This document shows, piece after piece, positions 8,186 through 16,841 of a stretch of DNA of 64,000 nucleotides. Under the pieces are notes generated by a model that saw only the letters and a program-made list of their open reading frames with translations, was not told the DNA's origin and did no database searches. The DNA comes from Flavobacterium defluvii. Lineage in GTDB: Bacteria; Bacteroidota; Bacteroidia; Flavobacteriales; Flavobacteriaceae. The stretch's first letter is position 1; each line of letters starts with the position of its first letter. The position numbers and the translations under genes were made by a program. The stretch is taken from the NCBI RefSeq assembly GCF_900129555.1, contig NZ_FQWC01000001.1, forward strand, positions 682,001-746,000, in the 5' to 3' direction.

Positions 8186-8887
8186 AATATAGAAAATCAA
8201 TCCTGCATTCAGCGTTTTCATGGTAACTTTTTCTCCGCTTGAAGTTGTTACACCGTCTTTAAACAAAGGGCTTAAACCGTAATATAAATAAAGATTCCAT
8301 GTGTTGTAACCTGCAGAAAGATAAGGTCCGTATTGAAATTTATTGATTGCATCATTGTTATTTATTCGATACGTATTTTCGCCATCGTCTAAAATAGAAG
8401 TATTTGAGAATATATAACTTAGTTTTAGACCCGCATAAATCCTCCAAAACTTTGTGCTTTCGTATGTAGAATTTCTCCATCTAAATTCTATCGGAAGATC
8501 GACAGAATATTGCCTGTATCGATTTGAAGAAATTTCTCCGGCATCTGCAACATTGTAAACCAATGCGCCATTTACATCTTTTGAAATCGCAAAATTTTGA
8601 TAGTAATTTTGATAACTCAACCCTAAACCTGCAGCAATAGAAACGGTTCGGGTTTTATTAACCGGCATATCCCGAAGAATACCACCTGAAAGTCCAAGTG
8701 AAAATTTATTCTGCTTGAACTTTTGAGGAATGTCTGTAAACATATTATAAGTTACAGAAAAATAAAATTGATCTTCTCTATATAAAGAATCTATTTTAAC
8801 TATAGGTTTTATTTCTGGTTTTGCATCTTGCTGTGCAAAAACATTAAAAAATGAAGCTAAAAACAAACAGCTAAAAAGTAATCGCAT
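8180..8887 (-). CDS. Outer-membrane beta-barrel protein, PorT-like
   Basis: A 235-residue protein. The ATG at 8887 gives a clean signal peptide (MRLLFSCLFLASFFNVFAQ) and is preferred over a longer frame from a TTG at 8941. The mature part has alternating hydrophobic strands with aromatic ends (FYFSVTYNMF, FSLGLSGGI, LSYQNYYQNF, YGPYLSAGYN) and ends in ILIF-type hydrophobic residues with a terminal Leu, as expected for an eight-strand barrel inserted by Bam. It resembles PorT-family barrels broadly. Whether it takes part in type IX secretion cannot be judged here. Confidence 0.7.
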   Translation of the reverse strand: MRLLFSCLFLASFFNVFAQQDAKPEIKPIVKIDSLYREDQFYFSVTYNMFTDIPQKFKQNKFSLGLSGGILRDMPVNKTRTVSIAAGLGLSYQNYYQNFAISKDVNGALVYNVADAGEISSNRYRQYSVDLPIEFRWRNSTYESTKFWRIYAGLKLSYIFSNTSILDDGENTYRINNNDAINKFQYGPYLSAGYNTWNLYLYYGLSPLFKDGVTTSSGEKVTMKTLNAGLIFYIL

Positions 8888-9075
8888 AGATTTTTTGAAT
8901 TTAAAAAGAGGTTCTGGAAAATAAACGTTTGATTGATTCAATTTATTTTACTTACAAATATAGTATAATGCTAGTTCAGGATAAGATTAGAAAGTAATTA
9001 TTCTATTTTTGATTGAGAAAATATTCCTTTGCTGAACTTTTTTCAAAGAATCTGCATTAGAATTCAAAAAATGAA

Positions 9076-9105
9076 TTTGTATTTGCATGATCTTTTATAC
9101 CTTTG
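9076..9105 (+). promoter_or_regulatory. Promoter just before the His/Cys-rich gene
   Basis: TTTG (9076-9079), 18 bases, TACCTTTG (9098-9105) matches the Bacteroidota consensus. The element ends six bases before the ATG at 9112, so the message would have almost no 5' leader. Confidence 0.6.
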
Positions 9106-9111
9106 TCTCTG

Positions 9112-9465
9112 ATGAAGAAAAAGCAGCTCATATTAAGTTTCTCTTTTGCTGTTACAGTATTGTTCTCAATATTGTTTCAGTCGATACACAGTTATGAGCA
9201 TATTGTAAAACAGCTTTCAGAGAAACAATGTCATCATGATTATAATGACCCGAGTGGAGAAATAACGCATCAGCATCATAATTATGACGTTTGTTTTGTA
9301 TGTAATTTTGCTTTTGGAAGTTACATTGCACCAGAAAGTTTTTCTTTTCAGTTTCATTCTTTCGACAGCGAAATCCCTTATTTCTTTCCGCTTTCAGAAA
9401 AGATTTATTCTGTTTCAACAACTTCATATTTATTACGAGGCCCCCCAGCTTTTATAGTTTCTTAA
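9112..9465 (+). CDS. Small His/Cys-rich exported protein
   Basis: A 117-residue protein with a signal sequence (KKKQLILSFSFAVTVLFSILFQ). It has a central run of possible metal ligands: QCHHDY, THQHHNYD and VCFVCNF. The C-terminal part ends in RGPPAFIVS. Proteins of this look often sit directly before TonB receptors in Bacteroidota and are thought to handle metals in the periplasm. The receptor gene starts 166 bases downstream on the same strand, so a joint role in metal uptake or sensing is plausible but unproven. The ATG at 9112 is preferred over a TTG at 9103, which falls inside the promoter. Confidence 0.7.
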   Translation: MKKKQLILSFSFAVTVLFSILFQSIHSYEHIVKQLSEKQCHHDYNDPSGEITHQHHNYDVCFVCNFAFGSYIAPESFSFQFHSFDSEIPYFFPLSEKIYSVSTTSYLLRGPPAFIVS

Positions 9466-9631
9466 TTTCGAATACTCGAAATAATCTTACCACTTTCTTT
9501 TTAAATATAAATTCAAAACAACATTGAGTTTCCTAATCCTATTTTATTAATTAGGATCAGAATACTTTTCTGTTAAAGTTAATTTTTCATTTAAAAGAAG
9601 AAATTCAATTTAACTATAGCAAAATTTTCAA

Positions 9632-11839
9632 ATGAAAAAATTCATAATTGCCCTTATTTTAGGGTTTTCGGGCATGCTTTCTGCTCAAAATTCGGTTTCA
9701 GGAACTGTAACAGATAACCAAAACCAGCCATTACCGGGTGTTTCTGTTTATGCTCCGGAATTACACAAAGGAACAACAACTGATGCAAACGGAAAATACG
9801 AATTAAATAATCTTCCAAACGGAAATCTGCGTCTGTCTTTTTCTTATGTTGGATATGCTACTCAAAATAAAACAATCGCCAAACTTGTAAAACAAAATAC
9901 AATTGATGTTACGCTCGAAGAATCGATTTTAGAAATGGATGAAGTTGTGGTTTCTACGCCTTTTAACAAATTACAATCGCAAAACGTAATGAAGATCGAG
10001 CATGAAAGCATTAAAACTTTGCAACAAAAAGGAACTTCGACTTTAATCGAAGGTTTGGCTACAATTCCGGGAGTTTCGCAAATTTCTACCGGAACTTCTA
10101 TTGGAAAACCGGTTATTCGCGGATTAAGCGGAAACCGTGTTTTGGTTTATTCTCAAGGGGTTCGTATCGAAAATCAGCAATTTGGAGACGAACATGGTTT
10201 AGGTTTAAATGATGCAGGAATTGAAAGTGTTGAAGTTATTAAAGGCCCGGCATCGCTATTGTACGGTTCTGATGCTTTGGGAGGAGTTTTATACTTTAAT
10301 CCTGAAAAATTTGCTGATGCCGGTACTTTTAAAGCTAATTTCAGCCAAAAATATTTTACAAATACAGAAGGAAGTAATTCTTCTATTGGTTTAAAAACTT
10401 CTACTGATAACTGGAAATTTCTGGCTCGCGGAAGTTACAATACACATTCTGACTATAAAATTTCTGGCGGCGACCGCGTAACAAATTCACGTTACAACGA
10501 AACCGATTTTAAAACCGGAATTGGTTATAGTAATTCGAGTTTTTCAAGTGTTTTAAGATACAATTACAACAAACTGGATATTGGAATTCCGGAGGAAGGA
10601 ATCGCTGAACAATCTTCCAGCAAAGACACACAGTTTCCGAGACAGGGAATTTTCAACCATTTGTTGAGTTTAAACAATGTTATCTTTTTTGAAAACTCAA
10701 AACTGGATGTTGATTTAGGTTATATTTCTAATGACAGAAGTGAATTTGAAGACAGCAACGAAGCTTCTCTTCATATGAAACTGAATACTCTGAATTATAA
10801 TTTAAAATATCACTTTCCTAAATTCGGAAAAATCGAAACTATTTTAGGTATTCAGGGAATGCACCAGACAAATAAAAATTCTGGTGAAGAATATTTAATT
10901 CCGGATGCCACAACGAATGATTTTGGTGTTTTTGGAACTGCCAATTACGAATGGAATAACAGCGTTCTTCAGGCAGGATTACGTTTTGATAACAGAAACA
11001 TTACTTCTGACGCTCACGGAACTGAAGGCGAAGAAGGCTATTTTCAGGCTCTTGACCGATCTTTTGACAGTTTTAATGCTTCTTTAGGATATAAAACAAA
11101 ACTGGCTGAACCGTTAACACTTCGTTTAAATGTTGCTACAGGATTTAGAGCGCCAAACTTAGCCGAATTGACTTCAAACGGTGTTCATGAAGGAACAAAT
11201 CGTTATGAAATAGGAAATGCTGATTTAAAAACAGAACAAAACGTTCAGACTGATTTGAATTTAGAATACAAAAACACGCATTTTGAGTTTTTCGTTAACG
11301 GATTTTACAATCACGTAAATAATTATATCTACACTTCGCCAACTGGAGAAGTTCGTGATGACAATGATGTTTTCGCTTATGTTCAGGATAATGCCAAATT
11401 ATATGGTGGTGAAGTTGGATTACACTTTCACCCACATCCTTTAGACTGGCTGCATTTTGAAACTAGTTTTGAAACTGTAACAGGTAAAAAAGACAATGAT
11501 GATTATTTACCATTAATTCCTGCAAACAACTGGAATAACACCTTGAGAACAGAATTTAATATTAAAGACTGGTTAAGCGAAGGTTTTGCTTCTTTGAATG
11601 TTTCTTCGACTTTCAGTCAGGATAATGTAAGTGGTTTCGAAACGGCTTCTAAAGGTTATACTTTAGTAAATTTAGGTTTTGGAGGAACGGTAAAACTAGG
11701 AAAAACTGCTTTTGATGTTAATCTGAACGGAAACAATTTATTCGACAAAAAATACATTGCACACCTTTCAAGATTAAAAACAGACGGAATCCCAAATATT
11801 GGAAGAAACATCGTTCTGGGTGTTAATTTCAACTTATAA
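9632..11839 (+). CDS. TonB-dependent outer-membrane receptor
   Basis: A 735-residue receptor. The signal peptide (MKKFIIALILGFSGMLSAQ) is followed by a CarboxypepD_reg-like domain (GTVTDNQNQPLPGVSVY to about residue 90), a plug domain (VVVSTPFNKLQ, KPVIRGLSGNRVLV, EVIKGPASLLYGSDALGG) and a 22-strand barrel ending in GRNIVLGVNFNL. It imports a bound ligand across the outer membrane using TonB-ExbBD energy. The substrate is not readable from sequence. The His/Cys-rich gene before it and the HFHPHP stretch in the barrel suggest a metal or metal complex, by inference. It lacks SusD partners. Confidence 0.93.
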   Translation: MKKFIIALILGFSGMLSAQNSVSGTVTDNQNQPLPGVSVYAPELHKGTTTDANGKYELNNLPNGNLRLSFSYVGYATQNKTIAKLVKQNTIDVTLEESILEMDEVVVSTPFNKLQSQNVMKIEHESIKTLQQKGTSTLIEGLATIPGVSQISTGTSIGKPVIRGLSGNRVLVYSQGVRIENQQFGDEHGLGLNDAGIESVEVIKGPASLLYGSDALGGVLYFNPEKFADAGTFKANFSQKYFTNTEGSNSSIGLKTSTDNWKFLARGSYNTHSDYKISGGDRVTNSRYNETDFKTGIGYSNSSFSSVLRYNYNKLDIGIPEEGIAEQSSSKDTQFPRQGIFNHLLSLNNVIFFENSKLDVDLGYISNDRSEFEDSNEASLHMKLNTLNYNLKYHFPKFGKIETILGIQGMHQTNKNSGEEYLIPDATTNDFGVFGTANYEWNNSVLQAGLRFDNRNITSDAHGTEGEEGYFQALDRSFDSFNASLGYKTKLAEPLTLRLNVATGFRAPNLAELTSNGVHEGTNRYEIGNADLKTEQNVQTDLNLEYKNTHFEFFVNGFYNHVNNYIYTSPTGEVRDDNDVFAYVQDNAKLYGGEVGLHFHPHPLDWLHFETSFETVTGKKDNDDYLPLIPANNWNNTLRTEFNIKDWLSEGFASLNVSSTFSQDNVSGFETASKGYTLVNLGFGGTVKLGKTAFDVNLNGNNLFDKKYIAHLSRLKTDGIPNIGRNIVLGVNFNL

Positions 11840-11843
11840 ATAA

Positions 11844-12015
11844 TTTAACCGCAAAGTGTTACGCAAGGTTCGCTAAGTTTTTATTTTAGCTTGGCATTTA
11901 AAAAATCTCGCAAAGGCGCGAAGTCGCAAAGAAATTTTAAAACTTTGCGTCTCTGCGCCTTTGCGAGATTAATATTGAGTGCTTTGCATAAACTCTTGCG
12001 TACTTTGCGGTTAAA
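11844..12015. repeat. Nested intergenic palindrome (GCAAAG type)
   Basis: Outer arms TTTAACCGCAAAGT (11844-11857) and ACTTTGCGGTTAAA (12002-12015) are exact complements, followed inwards by ACGCAA/TTGCGT. An inner pair, AATCTCGCAAAGGCGC (11904-11919) and its complement (11955-11970), is also exact. The whole 172-base block between the TonB receptor and the oligopeptidase could fold into a long cruciform or RNA hairpin. It has no coding content. Confidence 0.8.
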
Positions 12016-12040
12016 AATTCAACAATGACACAAAAAATGC

Positions 12041-12048
12041 TATTTTTG
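12041..12048 (+). promoter_or_regulatory. -7 element of the prolyl oligopeptidase gene
   Basis: TATTTTTG matches TAnnTTTG and would start transcription near 12053, before the ATG at 12070 and after an earlier in-frame ATG at 12025. This supports the later start, which also gives a clean signal peptide. No good -33 box is seen. Confidence 0.5.
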
Positions 12049-12069
12049 TTAAAACCGACAAACTTAAAT

Positions 12070-14178
12070 ATGAAAAAAACATTTCTACTAATGGCGATTA
12101 CAACAGCAGGAATTTCATTTGGGCAAAATAAAATTCAGTACCCGGAAACTAAAAAAGGAGAAACTGTCGATGTATATTTTGACACAAAAGTAAGCGATCC
12201 TTATCGTTGGCTGGAAGATGATAAATCTGCAGAAACTGGCGCTTGGGTGAAAGCTGAAAATGAAGTAACGTATGGATATTTAGATAAAATTCCGTTTCGT
12301 GAAGAGCTTAAAAAACGAATGGAAAAACTTTGGAATTACGAGAAAATTGGAGCTCCGTCTAAAGAAGGAAAGTTTACTTATTATTCTAAAAATAACGGAC
12401 TTCAAAATCAATCTGTTGTTTATAGAAAAGACCAAAATGGCAAAGAAGAGGTTTTTCTTGATCCGAATACTTTCTCAAAAGACGGAACGACTTCTCTGGG
12501 TGGCTTAGAGTTTTCTAAAGATGGAAACAAAGCAGCTTATTCAATTTCTGAAGGCGGAAGCGACTGGAGAAAAGTTATTATTATTGATGCTTTGTCTAAA
12601 AAAATTTTAGAAGATACTTTGGTTGATGTAAAATTCAGCGGTGTTTCATGGCTTGGAAATGAAGGTTTTTATTATTCCAGTTATGATAAACCAAAAGGAA
12701 GTGAACTTTCTGCCAAAACAGATCAGCATAAATTGTATTTTCATAAGTTAGGAACTTCTCAAAAAGAAGATAAAGTGATTTTTGGTGCCGATCAAAAAAG
12801 AAGATATGTTGGCGGTTATGTTACCGAAGACAATCATTATCTGGTCATTACAGCAGCAAATTCTACTTACGGAAACGAGCTTTATATTCAAGATCTAAAA
12901 ACACCAAACGGTCCAATTATTACGATTGTAGATAATTTTAATACTGATAATTCGATTATAGAAAACGAAGGCACAAAATTATTTATCCATACCGATTATA
13001 ATGCTCCAAACGGACGTGTAGTTACAGTAGATTTCAGTAATCCAAAACAAGAAAACTGGAAAGATTTTATTAAAGAAACCGAGAATGTTTTATCTCCGTC
13101 TACAGGCGGCGGATATTTCTTTGCAAATTATACAAAAGATGCCGTTTCATTAGTTTTACAATACGATTACAGCGGAAAATTAGTTCGTGAAATTAAACTT
13201 CCTGCGGTTGGAACTGCCGGAGGATTTGGTGCAAAAAAAGAAGAAAAGATTTTATACTACAGCTTTACAAATTACACAACTCCGGGAACAATTTTTTCTT
13301 TTGAGCCAAAATCTGGAAAATCAGAAATTTATCAAAAACCGAAAGTTGATTTCAAAAGTGATGATTACGAGTCTAAACAAGTTTTCTATACTTCAAAAGA
13401 CGGTACAAAAGTTCCGATGATTATTACGTATAAAAAAGGAACAAAATTAGACGGTAAAAATCCAACGATTCTTTATGGTTACGGCGGATTTAATATTAGT
13501 TTGACGCCTGCTTTTAGCATTTCAAATGCGGTTTGGATGGAAAACGGAGGCGTTTATGCCGTTGCCAATTTAAGAGGAGGCGGTGAATACGGTAAAAAAT
13601 GGCACGATGCGGGAACTAAACTTCAAAAGCAAAATGTATTTGATGACTTTATCGCCGCTGCAGAATATCTAATTGCTCAAAAATATACTTCATCTGATTA
13701 TTTAGCGATTCGCGGAGGATCAAACGGAGGTTTGTTAGTGGGAGCAACAATGACACAACGCCCTGATTTAATGAAAGTAGCACTTCCTGCAGTTGGTGTT
13801 ATGGACATGCTTCGTTATCACACTTTTACAGCTGGTGCAGGTTGGGCGTATGATTACGGAACTGCTCAGGACAGCAAAGAAATGTTTGAATATTTAAAAG
13901 GATATTCTCCTGTTCAAAACGTTAAAAGCGGCACTAAATATCCGGCTACAATGGTTACAACCGGAGATCATGATGATCGTGTTGTTCCGGCGCATAGTTT
14001 TAAATTTGCTGCTGAACTACAGGAGAAACAAGCAGGAGAAAATCCGGTTTTAATTAGAATTGATGTAAAAGCAGGTCACGGCGCAGGAAAATCTGTTGCG
14101 GCTACTATTCAGGAAAATGTAGACATTCAGGCTTTCACACTTTATAATATGGGTTTTAAAGCTCTGCCTAAAAAATAA
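12070..14178 (+). CDS. Secreted prolyl oligopeptidase (S9A family)
   Basis: A 702-residue serine peptidase that cuts after proline in short peptides. ATG 12070 gives a signal peptide (KKTFLLMAITTAGISFGQ). An N-terminal seven-blade propeller (from DPYRWLEDDKS) gates a C-terminal alpha/beta hydrolase. The catalytic Ser is in GGSNGGLL (about residue 551), the Asp in GDHDDRVVPAHS and the His in KAGHGAGKS. Flavobacterial prolyl endopeptidases of this type are periplasmic. It is a single-gene unit between two palindromic intergenic blocks. Confidence 0.95.
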   Translation: MKKTFLLMAITTAGISFGQNKIQYPETKKGETVDVYFDTKVSDPYRWLEDDKSAETGAWVKAENEVTYGYLDKIPFREELKKRMEKLWNYEKIGAPSKEGKFTYYSKNNGLQNQSVVYRKDQNGKEEVFLDPNTFSKDGTTSLGGLEFSKDGNKAAYSISEGGSDWRKVIIIDALSKKILEDTLVDVKFSGVSWLGNEGFYYSSYDKPKGSELSAKTDQHKLYFHKLGTSQKEDKVIFGADQKRRYVGGYVTEDNHYLVITAANSTYGNELYIQDLKTPNGPIITIVDNFNTDNSIIENEGTKLFIHTDYNAPNGRVVTVDFSNPKQENWKDFIKETENVLSPSTGGGYFFANYTKDAVSLVLQYDYSGKLVREIKLPAVGTAGGFGAKKEEKILYYSFTNYTTPGTIFSFEPKSGKSEIYQKPKVDFKSDDYESKQVFYTSKDGTKVPMIITYKKGTKLDGKNPTILYGYGGFNISLTPAFSISNAVWMENGGVYAVANLRGGGEYGKKWHDAGTKLQKQNVFDDFIAAAEYLIAQKYTSSDYLAIRGGSNGGLLVGATMTQRPDLMKVALPAVGVMDMLRYHTFTAGAGWAYDYGTAQDSKEMFEYLKGYSPVQNVKSGTKYPATMVTTGDHDDRVVPAHSFKFAAELQEKQAGENPVLIRIDVKAGHGAGKSVAATIQENVDIQAFTLYNMGFKALPKK

Positions 14179-14200
14179 GACTTAAAAACTAAGATTTTTC

Positions 14201-14428
14201 AGCCACGAATTCACGAATTTATTTTGTGAATATCGTGGCTTTTTCTTTGTCTAAAATTATACAAATTTTGTTTTTCTTTTCTTCCGCAGATTTTGCATAT
14301 TGAGCAGAATAAAATAAAAATCTATGTTAAATCTGCTTAAATCTTTTCAAATCTGCGCGAAATGAATTCGTGTAATCGATACAGAATTTTTAAGATGCAG
14401 ATTAAAATAAATTCGTGAATTCGTGGCT
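14201..14428. repeat. Intergenic palindrome (AATTCGTG type)
   Basis: A 21-base arm at 14201-14221 (AGCCACGAATTCACGAATTTA) is exactly complementary to 14408-14428. A shorter complement of its first eight bases lies at 14233-14240, so two alternative hairpins are possible. Between the arms are further near-repeats built on AAATCTGC. The block fills the 288-base gap before the Gfo/Idh/MocA gene and has no coding content. Confidence 0.8.
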
Positions 14429-14466
14429 AATTTTCTTTTAAATTTGAGAAACTTAAAACTTAAACC

Positions 14467-15459
14467 ATGAAAATTATAAAATGGGGAATTATTGGCTGCG
14501 GAAATGTAACCGAAGTAAAAAGCGGACCGGCTTTGCAGAAAGCTCCAAATTCGGCTTTAGTTGCGGTTATGCGACGAGATGCAAAACTTGCCGAAGATTA
14601 CGCCAAACGTCATAATGTCCCGAAATGGTATTCGAATGCTGAAGATTTAATAAATGATCCCGAAGTTGATGCTGTTTATATCGCTACGCCGCCATCTTCT
14701 CATAAAGAATATACCATTTTATGCGCCAAAGCCGGAAAACCTGTTTATGTAGAGAAACCAATGGCTTTGACTTTTGAAGAATGCAATGAGATGATTAGCG
14801 TCTGCAAAGAACATAATGTGCCGCTTTTTGTTGCTTATTACAGAAGAGGCTTACCGCGTTTTTTAAAAATAAAAGAAATAATTGACCAAGGAAAATTAGG
14901 TAGCATTAGACATGTAAACTGCGTTTTATATCATTCTTTTGAAGCTCGCTATGATGACGAAATTAACCTTCCGTGGACGGTTTTACCGCATATTTCAGGC
15001 GGTGGAATTTTTGTTGATTTGGCCTGTCACACTTTAGATTTTCTGGATTTTGTTTTAGGTCCGATAAAATCTGTTCGCGGGCATGCAACTTCTCAATTAA
15101 TGGCTTATCCTGCCGAAGATGCTGTTTCAATGTCATTTTTATTCGAAAACGGAATTCACGGATCGGGAATGTGGAATTTTGCAAGTTTTGAGCGTTATGA
15201 TAATACCGAAATTGTAGGCGATAAAGGTAAAATCTCGTTTTCGACTTTTGGAAATGATCCAATTCATATTCAATATACTAATGGAGAAAAGGAAAGTATT
15301 ACGATAGAAAATCCGCTTCATATTCAGCAGCCTTTTATAGAAACGGTTATTGCTGAACTTTTAGGAAAAGAAGGTGCTTCCCCATCAAAAGGAGTTTCAG
15401 GAGCGAGAACGACCTGGGTTATTGATGAAGTTTTAAAAGAATTTAGAAATTCTAAATAA
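14467..15459 (+). CDS. Gfo/Idh/MocA family NAD(P)-dependent oxidoreductase
   Basis: A 330-residue enzyme with an N-terminal Rossmann domain (KWGIIGCGNVTEVKSGPAL at the start; conserved EKPMAL near residue 98 with the catalytic-type Lys) and a C-terminal alpha/beta domain (SGGGIFVDLACHTLDFLDFVLG, with the His typical of the family). These enzymes oxidise or reduce sugars, inositols or biliverdin-like compounds. The substrate cannot be told. No signal peptide is present. It stands alone between two palindromic blocks, so there is no operon context. Confidence 0.9.
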   Translation: MKIIKWGIIGCGNVTEVKSGPALQKAPNSALVAVMRRDAKLAEDYAKRHNVPKWYSNAEDLINDPEVDAVYIATPPSSHKEYTILCAKAGKPVYVEKPMALTFEECNEMISVCKEHNVPLFVAYYRRGLPRFLKIKEIIDQGKLGSIRHVNCVLYHSFEARYDDEINLPWTVLPHISGGGIFVDLACHTLDFLDFVLGPIKSVRGHATSQLMAYPAEDAVSMSFLFENGIHGSGMWNFASFERYDNTEIVGDKGKISFSTFGNDPIHIQYTNGEKESITIENPLHIQQPFIETVIAELLGKEGASPSKGVSGARTTWVIDEVLKEFRNSK

Positions 15460-15466
15460 TTAATTG

Positions 15467-15585
15467 CCTCCAGCTAAAGCTGGAGGATAAAAATTAAAAC
15501 ATATTAAAGGCTTTAGCCAAAAACTTTTGTTCGGCTAAAGCCTTTTTTAAATTCAATCCTATTAACCTCCAGCTAAAGCTGGAGG
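15467..15585. repeat. Triple-hairpin repeat (CCTCCAGCT / GGCTTTAGCC)
   Basis: Two copies of the 20-base palindrome CCTCCAGCTAAAGCTGGAGG (15467-15486, 15566-15585) flank a central hairpin AAAGGCTTTAGCC / GGCTAAAGCCTTT (15507-15519 and 15532-15544) that ends in a T run and could terminate transcription of the upstream gene. The outer copies, with flanking TAATTG/CAATTA, also pair with each other over about 26 bases. Confidence 0.8.
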
Positions 15586-15629
15586 CAATTAAACTCATAC
15601 TTTCTCAAAGTTGAATTTTGGCGATAAAA

Positions 15630-15655
15630 AAAGGATATTCTCTCGAACATCCTTT
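15630..15655 (-). terminator. Terminator of the 15688-16662 gene
   Basis: AAAGGAT (15630-15636) pairs with ATCCTTT (15649-15655). On the minus strand the hairpin is followed by a run of seven T, just downstream of the beta-barrel gene. Confidence 0.7.
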
Positions 15656-15687
15656 CTTCAAAAAACTATAAAACTTCTATAAAAAAA

Positions 15688-16662
15688 TTATAGGCTGTAT
15701 TTTAAACCTACAGTTAATCCTAAACCAGAGATTCCAACATAAGAGCTTAACTCATCCATTTTGTCATTTGGTCTCGTTGTATCAGTTGTATCAGTTGTAG
15801 TAGCAGTATTTGGGTTAAACAAAGGATTATTAGAATTTACATCTAATCTATCATGATACACTGTATATCTCTGTGAAGTATTTCTTGTTGCTAAAGCATC
15901 TTGTCCATTCACTGTATATTCAGTAGTTTCTTTAGTTTTTCCGTGCACAGTAAAGTTACGGTATTCTAATTCAGCAAACGCAGAAATGTGTTTTCCTAAT
16001 TTATACGATGTTCCTAAAGAAGCCATAAATCCAAGTGTTGGGTTTGGTTTTACCACATCCTTAGAATAAATATTATTTGTTGCTACCACATTATTTCCTG
16101 AATAAGATGTAAGCTCTCTATCAGTTTTTATATCTAATGTACCGTGAATTGGAACAATTACTCCAACTTTAGTATACGGCTCAAATCCGTGAGCTTCACC
16201 TAAAAACATTACGACAGCTGGTGCAATGTCAAAAGCTTTAATTTGTCCTTCAGCAGTAAAGCTTAGATAAGTATCTACGTTTGTAGCCTGATTATAAGCA
16301 TAAAGTCTATTTGTTGTCTGAGCCATTGTCTTACTATTACTAATGTAGTAATTAGCTGCAACCTCAACTCCTAAACGTGTAGAGAAACGATATCCTGCAG
16401 TGATTCCACTTCTAAAACCCTGACCAAAAGAACCTGTAATGCTTTCTCTTGAAACCAATTTATTATTTGTTAATCTACCTTCGTATACATCTCTGTTTGG
16501 TGCCTGTCCTCCAACTTCTGGAAACTCAGTTGAAGCAGTTTGGTTAAAATAAGATCCTCCTAATTTAAAGTACCAGCTTTCTGGTTTGTCTGCTTTTTCT
16601 GTCTGCGCCATAGTAGCCATAGAGCAAACTAATAATCCTAATAAAAATAGGTTCTTTTTCAT
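15688..16662 (-). CDS. Outer-membrane beta-barrel protein
   Basis: A 324-residue protein with a signal peptide (KKNLFLLGLLVCSMATMAQ). Barrel-type strands follow, rich in Tyr, Thr and Gly (WYFKLGGSYFNQTA, FRSGITAGYRFSTRLGVEVAANYYIS, LGFMASLGTSYKLGKHISAFAELEYRN), and the protein ends in GLTVGLKYSL with a hydrophobic C-terminal strand. A Thr/Asp repeat (TATTTDTTDTT) lies before the last strand. It resembles OmpA-barrel or OmpW-like porins without a peptidoglycan-binding domain. Function is unknown. It has its own terminator and a possible promoter at 16688. Confidence 0.8.
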   Translation of the reverse strand: MKKNLFLLGLLVCSMATMAQTEKADKPESWYFKLGGSYFNQTASTEFPEVGGQAPNRDVYEGRLTNNKLVSRESITGSFGQGFRSGITAGYRFSTRLGVEVAANYYISNSKTMAQTTNRLYAYNQATNVDTYLSFTAEGQIKAFDIAPAVVMFLGEAHGFEPYTKVGVIVPIHGTLDIKTDRELTSYSGNNVVATNNIYSKDVVKPNPTLGFMASLGTSYKLGKHISAFAELEYRNFTVHGKTKETTEYTVNGQDALATRNTSQRYTVYHDRLDVNSNNPLFNPNTATTTDTTDTTRPNDKMDELSSYVGISGLGLTVGLKYSL

Positions 16663-16687
16663 AATTCTGATTTTAATTGTTTTTATA

Positions 16688-16695
16688 CAAACATA
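16688..16695 (-). promoter_or_regulatory. -7 element of the beta-barrel gene
   Basis: On the minus strand the sequence is TATGTTTG, matching TAnnTTTG, about 26 bases before the ATG. The -33 box is not convincing. Confidence 0.45.
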
Positions 16696-16841
16696 GATTA
16701 TTTTAACATATTCCTATAGTTTGCATTGTTAGACTTGGAACGAAATCGTTGTAATTTCGGGCAATATTACTAAAAAAGTATTATGCATGCATATTTTTAA
16801 CTAAAAAAATTCACATTCTATCAAATTTTAACTGTTAAAAT

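Noticed and set aside
9152..9427. 91-codon minus-strand frame opposite the His/Cys-rich gene
   Set aside because: The plus-strand gene has a promoter, signal peptide and metal-ligand motifs; the antisense frame has none.
11844..12015. CRISPR-like or insertion-sequence remnant
   Set aside because: Arms are inverted rather than regularly spaced direct repeats and there is no transposase fragment; it is a palindromic repeat.
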